Below are positions 53,708 through 61,132 of a stretch of 64,000 bases of DNA, piece after piece. The DNA is taken from contig NZ_JADKYB010000013.1 of NCBI RefSeq assembly GCF_016918855.1, positions 124,001 to 188,000 of the forward strand, given 5' to 3'. Every line of letters begins with the position of its first letter. Positions within the stretch are counted from its first letter, which is position 1. Position numbers and translations under genes: made by a program. The notes under the pieces were generated by a model that was not told where the DNA came from, searched no databases, and saw only the letters and a program-made list of their open reading frames with translations. Origin of the DNA: Actinacidiphila acididurans. Its GTDB lineage: Bacteria > Actinomycetota > Actinomycetes > Streptomycetales > Streptomycetaceae.

Positions 53708-55141
53708 ATGGGTGGGAAGGTGGCACGCGAGGGCTCTGCCGCTTCGACGCATCCGCTGGCGTACGTGCGGCGCCGTCACGGGTGGAGCTATCAGGACCTG
53801 GCGAAGGTGATCGCCGAGCACGCCCGGGCGCTGGGCGTGCCCATGGCGGCGCGCCGGGAGAAGGTGTGGCGCTGGGAGCACTGGGGCGTGGTGCCCGAGG
53901 CGGACAGCCAGCGGGCACTGGCCCGGGCGCTCGGCGTCCCCTTCCGCGAGCTGGAACTGCGGCCCTGGCCGCGCTGGCTCCCCGCGCACGGCGGCATGCC
54001 GGACGAGCTGGCCTGGACCCTCGACGGCAGCCTCACCGCCCTGTCCGCACTGGTCGACGACGCCGCCGACGATCCCCGCGGCTATCCGATCACCGACGAG
54101 CGCACGCTGCGCGGGGCCGTGGCCGACTGGACCGCCGCCCAGGCCGGCCCGGCCCCTGACCCGTCCCTGCCGCGCGAGGGCGAGGCGCCGCGGCTGCTGA
54201 CCGACGCGGACGATCCCGCGGCGCAGGACACGGCCGGTGAGGCCTTCGGGTGGCCCGGCGGCGGCCCGGTCGGTCCCGGGGACGACCCCGTCGGGGTGGA
54301 CGGCACAGTGGTGGAGTGGCTGGAGACCGGCGTGCTGGGGCTGCGGCGGCTGGACGACCGGCTGGGCGGAGGGGCGGTACGGCACCGGGTCGCGGCGGAC
54401 CTGCGGCTGGTGTGCGGGCTGCTGCGCCGGGGACAGCCGAGCGGGCGGGACACGCGGGCTCGGCTGCTGCGGGTGGCCGCGGACCTGGCGCAGCTCGGCG
54501 GGTGGGCGGCCACCGACACCGGCCGGCTGGGGGCGGCGCAGCGGCACTACCTGACCGGTCTGCGGCTGGCCCACACCGCCGGCGACCGGCCGATGGCGGT
54601 CGCCCTGTGGGGCGGGCTGGCGCTCCAGGAGGTGATCGCGGGCCGCCCGAACGACGCGGTGGCCGCGGCCGAGGCGGCGGTACGCGCGGCCGGCAGCGCG
54701 CCGCCGGCCGTACGGGCACTGGCCGCGAGCCGGCTGGCCCGGGCGCACGCCGCCCTCGGCGCCGAGGGCGCCTTCCGCCGGGCGATGGCCGAGGCGGAAC
54801 GCCGCCTCGAGGCCGCCCGCACCGACCCGGGCCCGCCCTGGCTGTACTGGTTCGACCCGGCGGAACTGACCGCCCAGACCGGACTGGCCCTGCTCGACCT
54901 GGGCGCGGCAGCGGAAGCCGCCCCGCTGCTGGAGAAGGCGCTGGCCGCGCAGGACCCGGCCTTCCTCCGGGACCGCAGCCTCTACTCGGTCCGCGCCGCC
55001 CAGGCCCACGCCCTGACCGGCGACCTGGACACCGCCCTCGAACTCGGCCGCGAGGCGTCCCGCCTCTCCCGCTACTGCGGCTCCCCCCGCCTGGCCGACG
55101 CGCTGGACACGCTCAAGGAAGCGGTCGACGCGCGGCGCTGA
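53708..55141 (+). CDS. XRE-family HTH regulator with TPR-like sensor domain
   Basis: The 477-residue protein has an N-terminal helix-turn-helix (PLAYVRRRHGWSYQDLAKVIAEHARALG, VWRWEHWGVVPEADSQRALARALGVP) and a C-terminal tetratricopeptide-like region from about residue 215 (RLLRVAADLAQLGGWAATDTGRLGAAQRHYLTGLRLAHTAGD and so on). This layout is common in streptomycete regulators that sense small molecules or peptides. It is divergent from the TPR-permease-amine oxidase block and may control it. Its stop codon is part of an imperfect duplication of about 125 bp. Confidence 0.85.
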   Translation: MGGKVAREGSAASTHPLAYVRRRHGWSYQDLAKVIAEHARALGVPMAARREKVWRWEHWGVVPEADSQRALARALGVPFRELELRPWPRWLPAHGGMPDELAWTLDGSLTALSALVDDAADDPRGYPITDERTLRGAVADWTAAQAGPAPDPSLPREGEAPRLLTDADDPAAQDTAGEAFGWPGGGPVGPGDDPVGVDGTVVEWLETGVLGLRRLDDRLGGGAVRHRVAADLRLVCGLLRRGQPSGRDTRARLLRVAADLAQLGGWAATDTGRLGAAQRHYLTGLRLAHTAGDRPMAVALWGGLALQEVIAGRPNDAVAAAEAAVRAAGSAPPAVRALAASRLARAHAALGAEGAFRRAMAEAERRLEAARTDPGPPWLYWFDPAELTAQTGLALLDLGAAAEAAPLLEKALAAQDPAFLRDRSLYSVRAAQAHALTGDLDTALELGREASRLSRYCGSPRLADALDTLKEAVDARR

Positions 55142-55393
55142 GGCGATGCGCTTCCGCAGGGCCCGGGCACCGAGGGACCGGGACCGTATTCCCCGCGTCA
55201 CCTCCCCGTCCTGCACTTCCTCAGCCACCGATACGAGCCGCGGGCCCCGGCACACATTGCTCAGCCCGTCGCTGAGGCGATGCGCTTCCGGAGGGCGCCC
55301 GGCGCCGGCGGACCGGCGCCGTACTCCCCTCGCTCCCCCGTCGTGCCCTCCCCCGGCTACCGATACCGGCCCGCAGGGCCCCGTACGCATTGC
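55137..55393. repeat. Imperfect tandem duplication (2 x about 124 bp) beginning at the XRE stop codon
   Basis: Copy 1 (55137-55260) and copy 2 (55271-55393) both begin GCTGAGGCGATGCGCTTCCG and both end in ACCGATAC... then CATTGC. The first 20 bp are identical; the middle is more diverged. Copy 1 contains the regulator's TGA. The duplicated DNA fills most of the 362-bp intergenic region before the MFS gene. I see no open gene in it. Confidence 0.75.
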
Positions 55394-55503
55394 CTAACGG
55401 CGACCGATTCGGCCGCGGCCGGCGCTCCATAGCGTCGTGACCCACAGGAAGAAGGCGCCGGACGGGCGCCGTCATCCGTGGACGAACAGACAGGAGCACC
55501 GTC

Positions 55504-56967
55504 ATGGCTTCGGCCCCCTCCATCGCCGTGTCCCAGGCCGCGGGTCCGCGAACGCCACCGGAAAGCGGCGAGCGGCCGGTTCTGGGCCTGCTGGTCCTGA
55601 TGGCCGCGACCTTCATGGCCGCGCTGGACATCTTCATCGTCAATGTGGCGATCCCCGCGATCCAGGGGGACCTGCACACCGGGAGCGCGTCGGTGCAGTG
55701 GGTGGTGGCGGGCTTCGGGCTGGCGGTCGCCACCGGGCTGATCACCGCGGGACGGCTGGGCGACATGTTCGGCCGGCGGCGGATGTTCACGCTGGGGCTG
55801 GCGCTGTTCACCGTGACCTCGGCGGCGTGCGGCTGCGCGCCGGGCGCCGGGACGCTGGTCGCGGCAAGGGTGCTGCAGGGGCTGTCCACCGCACTGATGA
55901 GCCCGCAGGTGCTGGCCGTCCTGCAGACCGCGTACACAGGTCGGGCGCAGGCCCGGGCGTTCAGCGTGTACGGGCTGGTGATGGGGATCGGCGCGGTGTT
56001 CGGCCAGCTCATCGGGGGCCTGCTGATCCGGGCCGACCTGCTGGGGCTGGGCTGGCGGGCCTGCTTTCTGATCAATGTGCCGGTGGGCGCGGTCGCGCTG
56101 GCCCTGGTGCCGAGGGCGCTGGCCGAGTCGCGGGCGCCGCGCCGGCCCCGTCTGGACAACACCGGGGTGCTGCTGTCGTCGGCGGCCACGGTCGCGCTGG
56201 TGCTGCCGCTGATCCAGGGCCGCAGCCTGGGCTGGCCGCTGTGGACCTGGCTGTGCCCGGTGGGCGCCGCGGTGCTCGCCGCGGGCTTCGTCGTCCACCA
56301 GTCCCGGCTGGGCGCGGCGGGCGGCGACCCGGTGCTGAATCCGGCGCTGTTCCGGCATCGGGGTTTTCGGCCCGGCGCGCTGGCGCAGGTGGTGTTCTGG
56401 ACCGGCCAGGCGTCCTTCTTCCTGGTGCTGGCGCTCTACCTCCAGGCGGGCCGCGGCCTGGCCGCCCTGACCTCGGGCGCGGTGTTCCTGTCCATCGGCA
56501 TCGGCTACCTGATCACCTCCACCGCCGCGCACCGCATCGCGGCCCGGTTGGGCAGCCGTACGGTGCCGGTGGGCGCCCTGCTGATGGCCGCGGGGCTGGG
56601 GCTGCTGTGGGCGGCGGTCCACGCCTCGGGGACCACCGGAAGCCTGTGGGAGCTGACCCCGGGGCTGTTCGCCGACGGCGTCGGGATGGGCATGGTGATC
56701 GCCCCGCTGACCCGTACGGCCCTGGCGCCGGTGCCGCCGCACCTGGTGGGGGCGGCGTCGGGCGTGGTGACCACCATCCAGCAGATCTGCGGCGCGCTGG
56801 GGGTGGCGCTGATCGGGATCGTGTTCTACGGCGCGGTCGGCGACGGCGGCGGCCCGGCCCGCTACCCGCACGCCCTGGGCCTGAGCCTGCTGTGCCTGAT
56901 CGGCCTGGAGGTCACGCTGGCCGCGCTGACCGGGGCGATGGCGGTGGCGGAGCGCCGGGAGGGGTGA
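55504..56967 (+). CDS. MFS transporter, DHA2 family (14 helices)
   Basis: The 487-residue protein has about 14 membrane helices. The DHA2 markers are LDIFIVNVAIPAIQGDL (motif D1), TAGRLGDMFGRRRMF (motif A, between helices 2 and 3) and the motif C-type VYGLVMGIGAVFGQLIGG. It is a likely proton-driven drug or metabolite exporter. AGGAG stands 9 nt before the ATG. No adjacent TetR or MarR gene is present; the upstream duplicated region may carry its regulation. Confidence 0.9.
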   Translation: MASAPSIAVSQAAGPRTPPESGERPVLGLLVLMAATFMAALDIFIVNVAIPAIQGDLHTGSASVQWVVAGFGLAVATGLITAGRLGDMFGRRRMFTLGLALFTVTSAACGCAPGAGTLVAARVLQGLSTALMSPQVLAVLQTAYTGRAQARAFSVYGLVMGIGAVFGQLIGGLLIRADLLGLGWRACFLINVPVGAVALALVPRALAESRAPRRPRLDNTGVLLSSAATVALVLPLIQGRSLGWPLWTWLCPVGAAVLAAGFVVHQSRLGAAGGDPVLNPALFRHRGFRPGALAQVVFWTGQASFFLVLALYLQAGRGLAALTSGAVFLSIGIGYLITSTAAHRIAARLGSRTVPVGALLMAAGLGLLWAAVHASGTTGSLWELTPGLFADGVGMGMVIAPLTRTALAPVPPHLVGAASGVVTTIQQICGALGVALIGIVFYGAVGDGGGPARYPHALGLSLLCLIGLEVTLAALTGAMAVAERREG

Positions 56968-57023
56968 CGGCGCCGGGCCCGCCGCCCGGTGGCAGAGCGC
57001 CCGAAGGCAAGGCGCCCGGTGGT

Positions 57024-57056
57024 GGGGCGTCCGGGGTCACAGACCCGGGGCGCCCC
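57024..57056. terminator. Hairpin between the convergent MFS and pspAB genes
   Basis: A 15-bp stem with one G-T pair and one mismatch (57024-57038 with 57042-57056) and a 3-nt loop overlaps the last codons of the minus-strand pspAB gene. Confidence 0.55.
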
Positions 57057-57588
57057 ACACCGGGAACCAGCGGCTGAGGTCCTTCTCCTGCCGCAGGTCG
57101 TTCGCCACCAGGGCGTTGATCTGGAGCTCCAGGGCGCTGTCCCGCTTCTCGCCCGGCAGCGGGGCGAAGGGGTAGAAGGAACCGCGTTTGTAGAGGTAGA
57201 CCAGCGCCAGGGAGCGGCCCTCGGGGTCCTTGAAGCCCACCAGCGAGCACAGCAACTGGGGACCGAAGCCGTGCTCCTCCAGGCTGGAGTTCACCGCGTG
57301 CAGGTCGGTGACCAGATCGGTGACCTCGCTGGGCCGGTGGCGGGAGAGCAGCCAGGTGTAGCCGTACGAGTCCTGGCTGGACTCCACGCCCAGGAGGGTG
57401 TGCAGGTCCTGCTGGATCTCGGCGAAGGCACCGCCCTCGACCGCGGCGAAGCACACCGAGCCGAGGCCGGTGGGCCGCATCTCACTGGCCGCCTCGAGGG
57501 TGATGGCGGCCGAGGTGAGTCCGAAGAGCTGGTCGAGGTCGGGTTTGACCGGCTTGCTGCGGCCGAGCAGCACGTCGAGCAGCCCCAT
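57037..57588 (-). CDS. pspAB: PspA-associated protein PspAB
   Basis: The 183-residue protein starts MGLLDVLLGRSKPVKPDLDQ and contains EHGFGPQLLCSLVGFKDPEGRSLALVYLYKRGSFYPFAP, typical of the actinobacterial PspAB family that travels with htpX and the phage-shock protein PspA. Its ATG overlaps the stop of htpX (TGATG), so it is co-translated. A role in envelope-stress handling is inferred from this association. pspA itself is not in the window. Confidence 0.85.
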   Translation of the reverse strand: MGLLDVLLGRSKPVKPDLDQLFGLTSAAITLEAASEMRPTGLGSVCFAAVEGGAFAEIQQDLHTLLGVESSQDSYGYTWLLSRHRPSEVTDLVTDLHAVNSSLEEHGFGPQLLCSLVGFKDPEGRSLALVYLYKRGSFYPFAPLPGEKRDSALELQINALVANDLRQEKDLSRWFPVWGAPGL

Positions 57589-58490
57589 CAGCGGCGGTCC
57601 AGCTCACGGGTGATCCCCGCGAGCTGCTCCAGACGCCGCTCCAGGGTGGGGTGGGTGGAGAGCAGCTTGCCCAGGCTCGGGCCGGAGCTGAGCGCCGGGG
57701 CGAAGTAGAAGGCGTTGAAGGGCTCGGCCTTGCGCAGGTCCTCGGTGGGGATGGCCGCCATCGCGCCGTTGACCTTGGTCAGCGCCGAGGCCAGCGAGGA
57801 GGGCCGGCCGGTCAGCAGGGCGGCGCTGCGGTCGGCGGACAGCTCGCGGTAGCGGGACAGCATCCGGGTGAGCAGGAAGCTGATCGCGTAGACCAGCGCG
57901 CTGACCAGCGGGATCAGGACGGCGATCAGGGCCGCGTTCTGGTCGCGGGTGTCGCGCCGGAAGCCGCCCCACAGGCCGATACGGGTGATGACGCCGGCCA
58001 GGATGCCCAGGAAGGAGGCGATGGTCATGACGGCCACGTCCTTGTGGGCGACGTGCGACAGCTCGTGGGCGACGACGCCCTCCAGCTCGTCCGGCTCCAG
58101 CCGGCGCAGCAGGCCGGTGGTGACGCACACCACCGTGTTCTTCTGGTTGCGGCCGGTCGCGAACGCGTTGGGCACGTCGGACTGGGCGATGGCCACCTTC
58201 GGCTTGGGCAGGTCGCCCAGCGCGCAGATGCGGTCCACCACCCCGTGCAGTTCCGGAGCCTGCTCCGGGGTGACCTCGCGGGCGCCCATGCTGAAGGCGG
58301 CGATGCGGTCGCTGAACCAGAACTGGGCGACGAAGAGCAGGCCGGCGATGACCACGATCATCGGCCACGCCCCGCGCAGCAACGCCAGCAGTGCGCCCAC
58401 GAAGACGACATAGACAAGTCCGATCAGGAACATGGTGACGACCATGCGTGTCGTCAGTCCCCGGTCGGGAGCGAAGCGGTTCCTGTTCAT
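57588..58490 (-). CDS. htpX: Zinc metalloprotease HtpX
   Basis: The 300-residue M48 membrane protease has two N-terminal helices, the zinc motif VVAHELSHVAHKD (H142, E143, H146), a second pair of helices and the third-ligand region SRYRELSADRSAALLTGRP. It degrades damaged membrane proteins. The C-terminal STHPTLERRLEQL motif is conserved. The ATG at 58490 begins MNRNRFAPDRGL; upstream frames are discarded. Confidence 0.94.
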   Translation of the reverse strand: MNRNRFAPDRGLTTRMVVTMFLIGLVYVVFVGALLALLRGAWPMIVVIAGLLFVAQFWFSDRIAAFSMGAREVTPEQAPELHGVVDRICALGDLPKPKVAIAQSDVPNAFATGRNQKNTVVCVTTGLLRRLEPDELEGVVAHELSHVAHKDVAVMTIASFLGILAGVITRIGLWGGFRRDTRDQNAALIAVLIPLVSALVYAISFLLTRMLSRYRELSADRSAALLTGRPSSLASALTKVNGAMAAIPTEDLRKAEPFNAFYFAPALSSGPSLGKLLSTHPTLERRLEQLAGITRELDRR

Positions 58491-58654
58491 AGCCCCTCCC
58501 GAGACGTGCGGGGCGCGGGTCGCTGGGCCGCGGCCCGACGTACTCCGTTGGTTCGGTGCTGCCGGTGTTGCTGCTCGAATTGTGCCTCTACCACCACTGC
58601 AACGGCCAGCACCGCCCAGCCGTTCCGCGCCGCGCCCTCGACCGGATGTCTTTT

Positions 58655-58692
58655 GACCTCTGTTGACCGAGCTCTGTCCGACCTCTGTTGAC
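58655..58692. repeat. Short direct repeats upstream of htpX
   Basis: GACCTCTGTTGAC occurs exactly at 58655-58667 and 58680-58692 (25-bp period), with a related GAGCTCTGTCC between them. The repeats lie 165 bp or more upstream of htpX, on the far side of its leader. Confidence 0.55.
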
Positions 58693-58706
58693 GCGCGTCC
58701 CTCCAT

Positions 58707-58738
58707 TGGCGCACATCGAGCTACTGGCGCACATCGAG
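58707..58738. repeat. 18-bp tandem duplication across the quinone oxidoreductase stop codon
   Basis: TGGCGCACATCGAG occurs at 58707-58720 and 58725-58738 (18-bp period). The right copy encodes the last residues of the minus-strand oxidoreductase (LDVRQ-stop, TAG at 58721-58723). The left copy repeats these codons downstream of the stop, in frame. Confidence 0.85.
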
Positions 58739-59677
58739 GACGAGCTTGCCCCAGGTGCGGCGGGCCCGCAGGTCCGTGTGGGCGTCGGCGGCGCGCGACA
58801 GCGGGTAGACGCCGCCGACGCGCGGGGTGAGGTCCCCCTTGACGGTCATGCCCAGCAGCTCCCCGAGAGGTTCGCGGAACATGCCGGGCCGGCGCAGGCA
58901 GTGGGCGAGCCAGAAGCCGGTCACCGTCCGGGAGTGGGCCATCAGGCTCGCGGGCGCGACGGGGGTGGGCGGGACCCGGGAGGCCAGGCCGTAGGTGATC
59001 AGCCGGCCGAAGCGGGCCAGCGCGGCCAGGGAGGCGTCGAAGACCGGGCCGCCGGTCATCTCCAGCACGATGTCGACCTTGTGCCCGCCGTTCGCCTCGA
59101 CCAGGCGTTCCTCGAGGTCCTCCGGGGCGGCGTCGATCGCGATGTCCGCCCCGAGCTCCAGCGCGAGGTCCCGCTTGCGCTCGTTGGAGGCGGTGGCGAT
59201 CACCCGGCCCGCGCCGTACGACTTGGCGAGCTGGACGGCGAGCGATCCGGTGCCGCCGGCCGCCGCGTGCACGACCACGCTCTCGCCGGGCACCAGGCGG
59301 GCACAGGTGCGCAGCAGGTGCCAGGCGGTGACGCCCTGGACGATCAGGGCGAGCGCCTGTCCGTCGGTCACCTCGTCGGGCACCTCGTGGGCCAGCGCCT
59401 CGGTGGCGGCGGCCCGCTGTGCGTAGCCACCGTTACGGGGCAGCAGGGCGACCAGCCGGCGCCCGTCGCCGGTGCGGCCGACGATCTCCCCGCCGGGCAC
59501 CAGGGGCAGCTCGGTCCGGGAGAGGTACGAGTCCTCCACCGCGTGGGTGTCGGCGTAGTTGATGCCGGCGTGGTCCACCTCGACCAGCACCTCGCCCGGG
59601 CCGGGCACCGGGTCCGGCAGTTCCGCCTCGTGCAGCACTTCCGGGCCGCCGAACTCGGTGATCTGGATCGCGCGCAC
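58721..59677 (-). CDS. NADPH:quinone oxidoreductase-like MDR family protein
   Basis: With a GTG start at 59677 (GGAGGAG upstream) the protein has 318 residues. It has the GroES-like N-terminus (EVLVEVDHAGINYADTHAVEDSYL), the NADPH-binding VVVHAAAGGTGSLAVQLAKSYGAGRVIATAS, and no zinc-binding cysteines, as in zeta-crystallin-type quinone reductases. It reduces quinones or enones with NADPH. A perfect TetR-type palindrome lies in its promoter, which fits induction by toxic electrophiles. Confidence 0.9.
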   Translation of the reverse strand: MRAIQITEFGGPEVLHEAELPDPVPGPGEVLVEVDHAGINYADTHAVEDSYLSRTELPLVPGGEIVGRTGDGRRLVALLPRNGGYAQRAAATEALAHEVPDEVTDGQALALIVQGVTAWHLLRTCARLVPGESVVVHAAAGGTGSLAVQLAKSYGAGRVIATASNERKRDLALELGADIAIDAAPEDLEERLVEANGGHKVDIVLEMTGGPVFDASLAALARFGRLITYGLASRVPPTPVAPASLMAHSRTVTGFWLAHCLRRPGMFREPLGELLGMTVKGDLTPRVGGVYPLSRAADAHTDLRARRTWGKLVLDVRQ

Positions 59678-59733
59678 GATGGCTCCTCCGGTGGTCCGCG
59701 GTGGCCCCGGCGCTCCGCCAGGCCCGGCCTCCC

Positions 59734-59762
59734 ATGCTACCGACTGGTCGGTATGTCGCCAC
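59734..59762 (-). promoter_or_regulatory. TetR-type operator within the quinone oxidoreductase promoter
   Basis: TACCGAC-TG-GTCGGTA (59738-59753) is a perfect 7-bp inverted repeat. On the minus strand a TGGCGA -35-like element (about 59762-59757) and TAGCAT (59739-59734) flank it, so the operator fills the spacer. The motif is typical for TetR repressors beside oxidoreductases. No tetR gene is nearby. Confidence 0.7.
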
Positions 59763-59853
59763 CCGGCGTGCCTCACGGCATGGCGCGGTCTTCCCCGAGG
59801 ACTCCCCCTGACATCTCCCCGAGGCGTCGCCCGGCGCGTTCCCGCAGCGGCGG

Positions 59854-61014
59854 TCAGGCCGCCGGGACCGGCTGCGCGGGCGGCGGGCCCACGTACCGCG
59901 CCGCCGGCCGGATGATCTTGCTGTCCTCGGCCTGCTCCAGGATGTTGGCGCTCCAGCCGACCACGCGGGCGGCGGCGAAGGTGGGCGTGAACATCTCCCG
60001 GGGCAGCCCGCACAGCTCCATCACGACGCCGGCGTAGAACTCGACGTTGATGTGCAGCTCGCGGCCCGGCTTCAGCTCGGCGAGCAGTGCCTCGGCGCGC
60101 TCCTCGACCCGGACGGCGAAGTCCACCAGGTCGCCGCCGAAGCCGCGGGCGATGCGCTTGAGCATCCGCGAGCGCGGGTCCTCGGTGCGGTAGACGGGGT
60201 GTCCGAAGCCCATGATCCGCTCGCCGGCCAGGATGTGCTCGCGCAGCCAGCCGTCGATCCGGTCCGGGGTGCCGATCGCGTCGAGGGTGTCCAGCGCGCG
60301 GCTGGGCGCGCCCCCGTGCAGCGGGCCGGACAGCGCGCCGATCGCGCCGGTCAGGCAGGCGGCGAGGTCGGCGCCGGTGGAGGCGATGACCCGGGCGGTG
60401 AAGGTGGACGCGTTGAAGCCGTGGTCGACCGTCGAGATCAGGTAGCGCTCGATCGCCCGCGCCCGGTCCGGGTCCGGCTCCTGCCCGGTGAGCATGTAGA
60501 GGTAGTTCGCCGCGTACGGAAGGTCGTCGCGCGGCTCGACCGGCTCCAGGCCGCGGCTCAGCCGGTGCAGCGCGGTGAGCAGCGTCGGCACGGCGGCGCA
60601 GGCGGCCAGGGCGTCTTCCCGGCGGCGCTCGGCGTCGATGTCGTACAGCGGCCGGAATCCGGCCGCGGCCCCGGTCAGCGACAGCGCGGTGCGCAGCCCG
60701 GCGAGCGGTCCGGAGCGCGCGGTCGCCCGCGCCACGGCGGGCAGCGCCGTACGGACGTCCGCGGGCAGGTGGCGCAGCGCGGCGGTCCGGGCGGTGAACT
60801 CGGCCCGCCCGGCCGCGTCCGGCAGCTCGCCCAGGAACATCAGGTGCCAGACGTCCTCGAACGTCCGGGTCTCGGCCAGTTCGACCGCCGAGAACTCCCG
60901 GTAGTGGTAGAAGCCCTCGCTCCCCCGGACGTCGCCGAGGGATGTCTCGGTGACGATCACGCCCTTCAGACCGCGGGGTACGTCGATCGGGGCGGCGGGC
61001 GGGTTGATCGGCAT
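59854..61014 (-). CDS. Citrate synthase family protein
   Basis: The 386-residue protein has the citrate synthase features GVIVTETSLGDVRGSEGFYHYR, DVWHLMFLGELP, SGPLHGGAPSRALDTLD (first catalytic His region) and IMGFGHPVYRTEDPRSRML (second His) and the C-terminal RVVGWSANILEQ. It makes citrate (or 2-methylcitrate) from oxaloacetate and acetyl- or propionyl-CoA. AAGGAGG stands before the ATG. It is divergent from a second, HTH-fused citrate synthase. Confidence 0.92.
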   Translation of the reverse strand: MPINPPAAPIDVPRGLKGVIVTETSLGDVRGSEGFYHYREFSAVELAETRTFEDVWHLMFLGELPDAAGRAEFTARTAALRHLPADVRTALPAVARATARSGPLAGLRTALSLTGAAAGFRPLYDIDAERRREDALAACAAVPTLLTALHRLSRGLEPVEPRDDLPYAANYLYMLTGQEPDPDRARAIERYLISTVDHGFNASTFTARVIASTGADLAACLTGAIGALSGPLHGGAPSRALDTLDAIGTPDRIDGWLREHILAGERIMGFGHPVYRTEDPRSRMLKRIARGFGGDLVDFAVRVEERAEALLAELKPGRELHINVEFYAGVVMELCGLPREMFTPTFAAARVVGWSANILEQAEDSKIIRPAARYVGPPPAQPVPAA

Positions 61015-61031
61015 GGTTGTCCTCCTTGGGT

Positions 61032-61106
61032 ATGGACTTGACTGTCCATGATTGATTGAATGGATGTCAATGTTGATTGAACGGCGATCCGATCAATATC
61101 GATAGG
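61032..61106. promoter_or_regulatory. Divergent control region between two citrate synthase genes
   Basis: The 118-bp, relatively AT-rich gap holds TTGATTGAA at 61052-61060 and again at 61073-61081, exactly 21 bp apart (two helical turns). An inverted repeat ATGGAC / GTCCAT lies at 61032-61037 and 61044-61049, and ATCAAT in reverse orientation at 61092-61097. TTGAAC (61077-61082) and GATAGG (61101-61106), 18 bp apart, form a plus-strand promoter candidate overlapping the second repeat. Confidence 0.6.
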
Positions 61107-61132
61107 CAGACACATCCGGATACGGTGACCCC

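Noticed and set aside
55142..55503. Small genes within the duplicated region before the MFS gene
   Set aside because: Short frames lack ribosome sites, and the two copies do not preserve one common frame.
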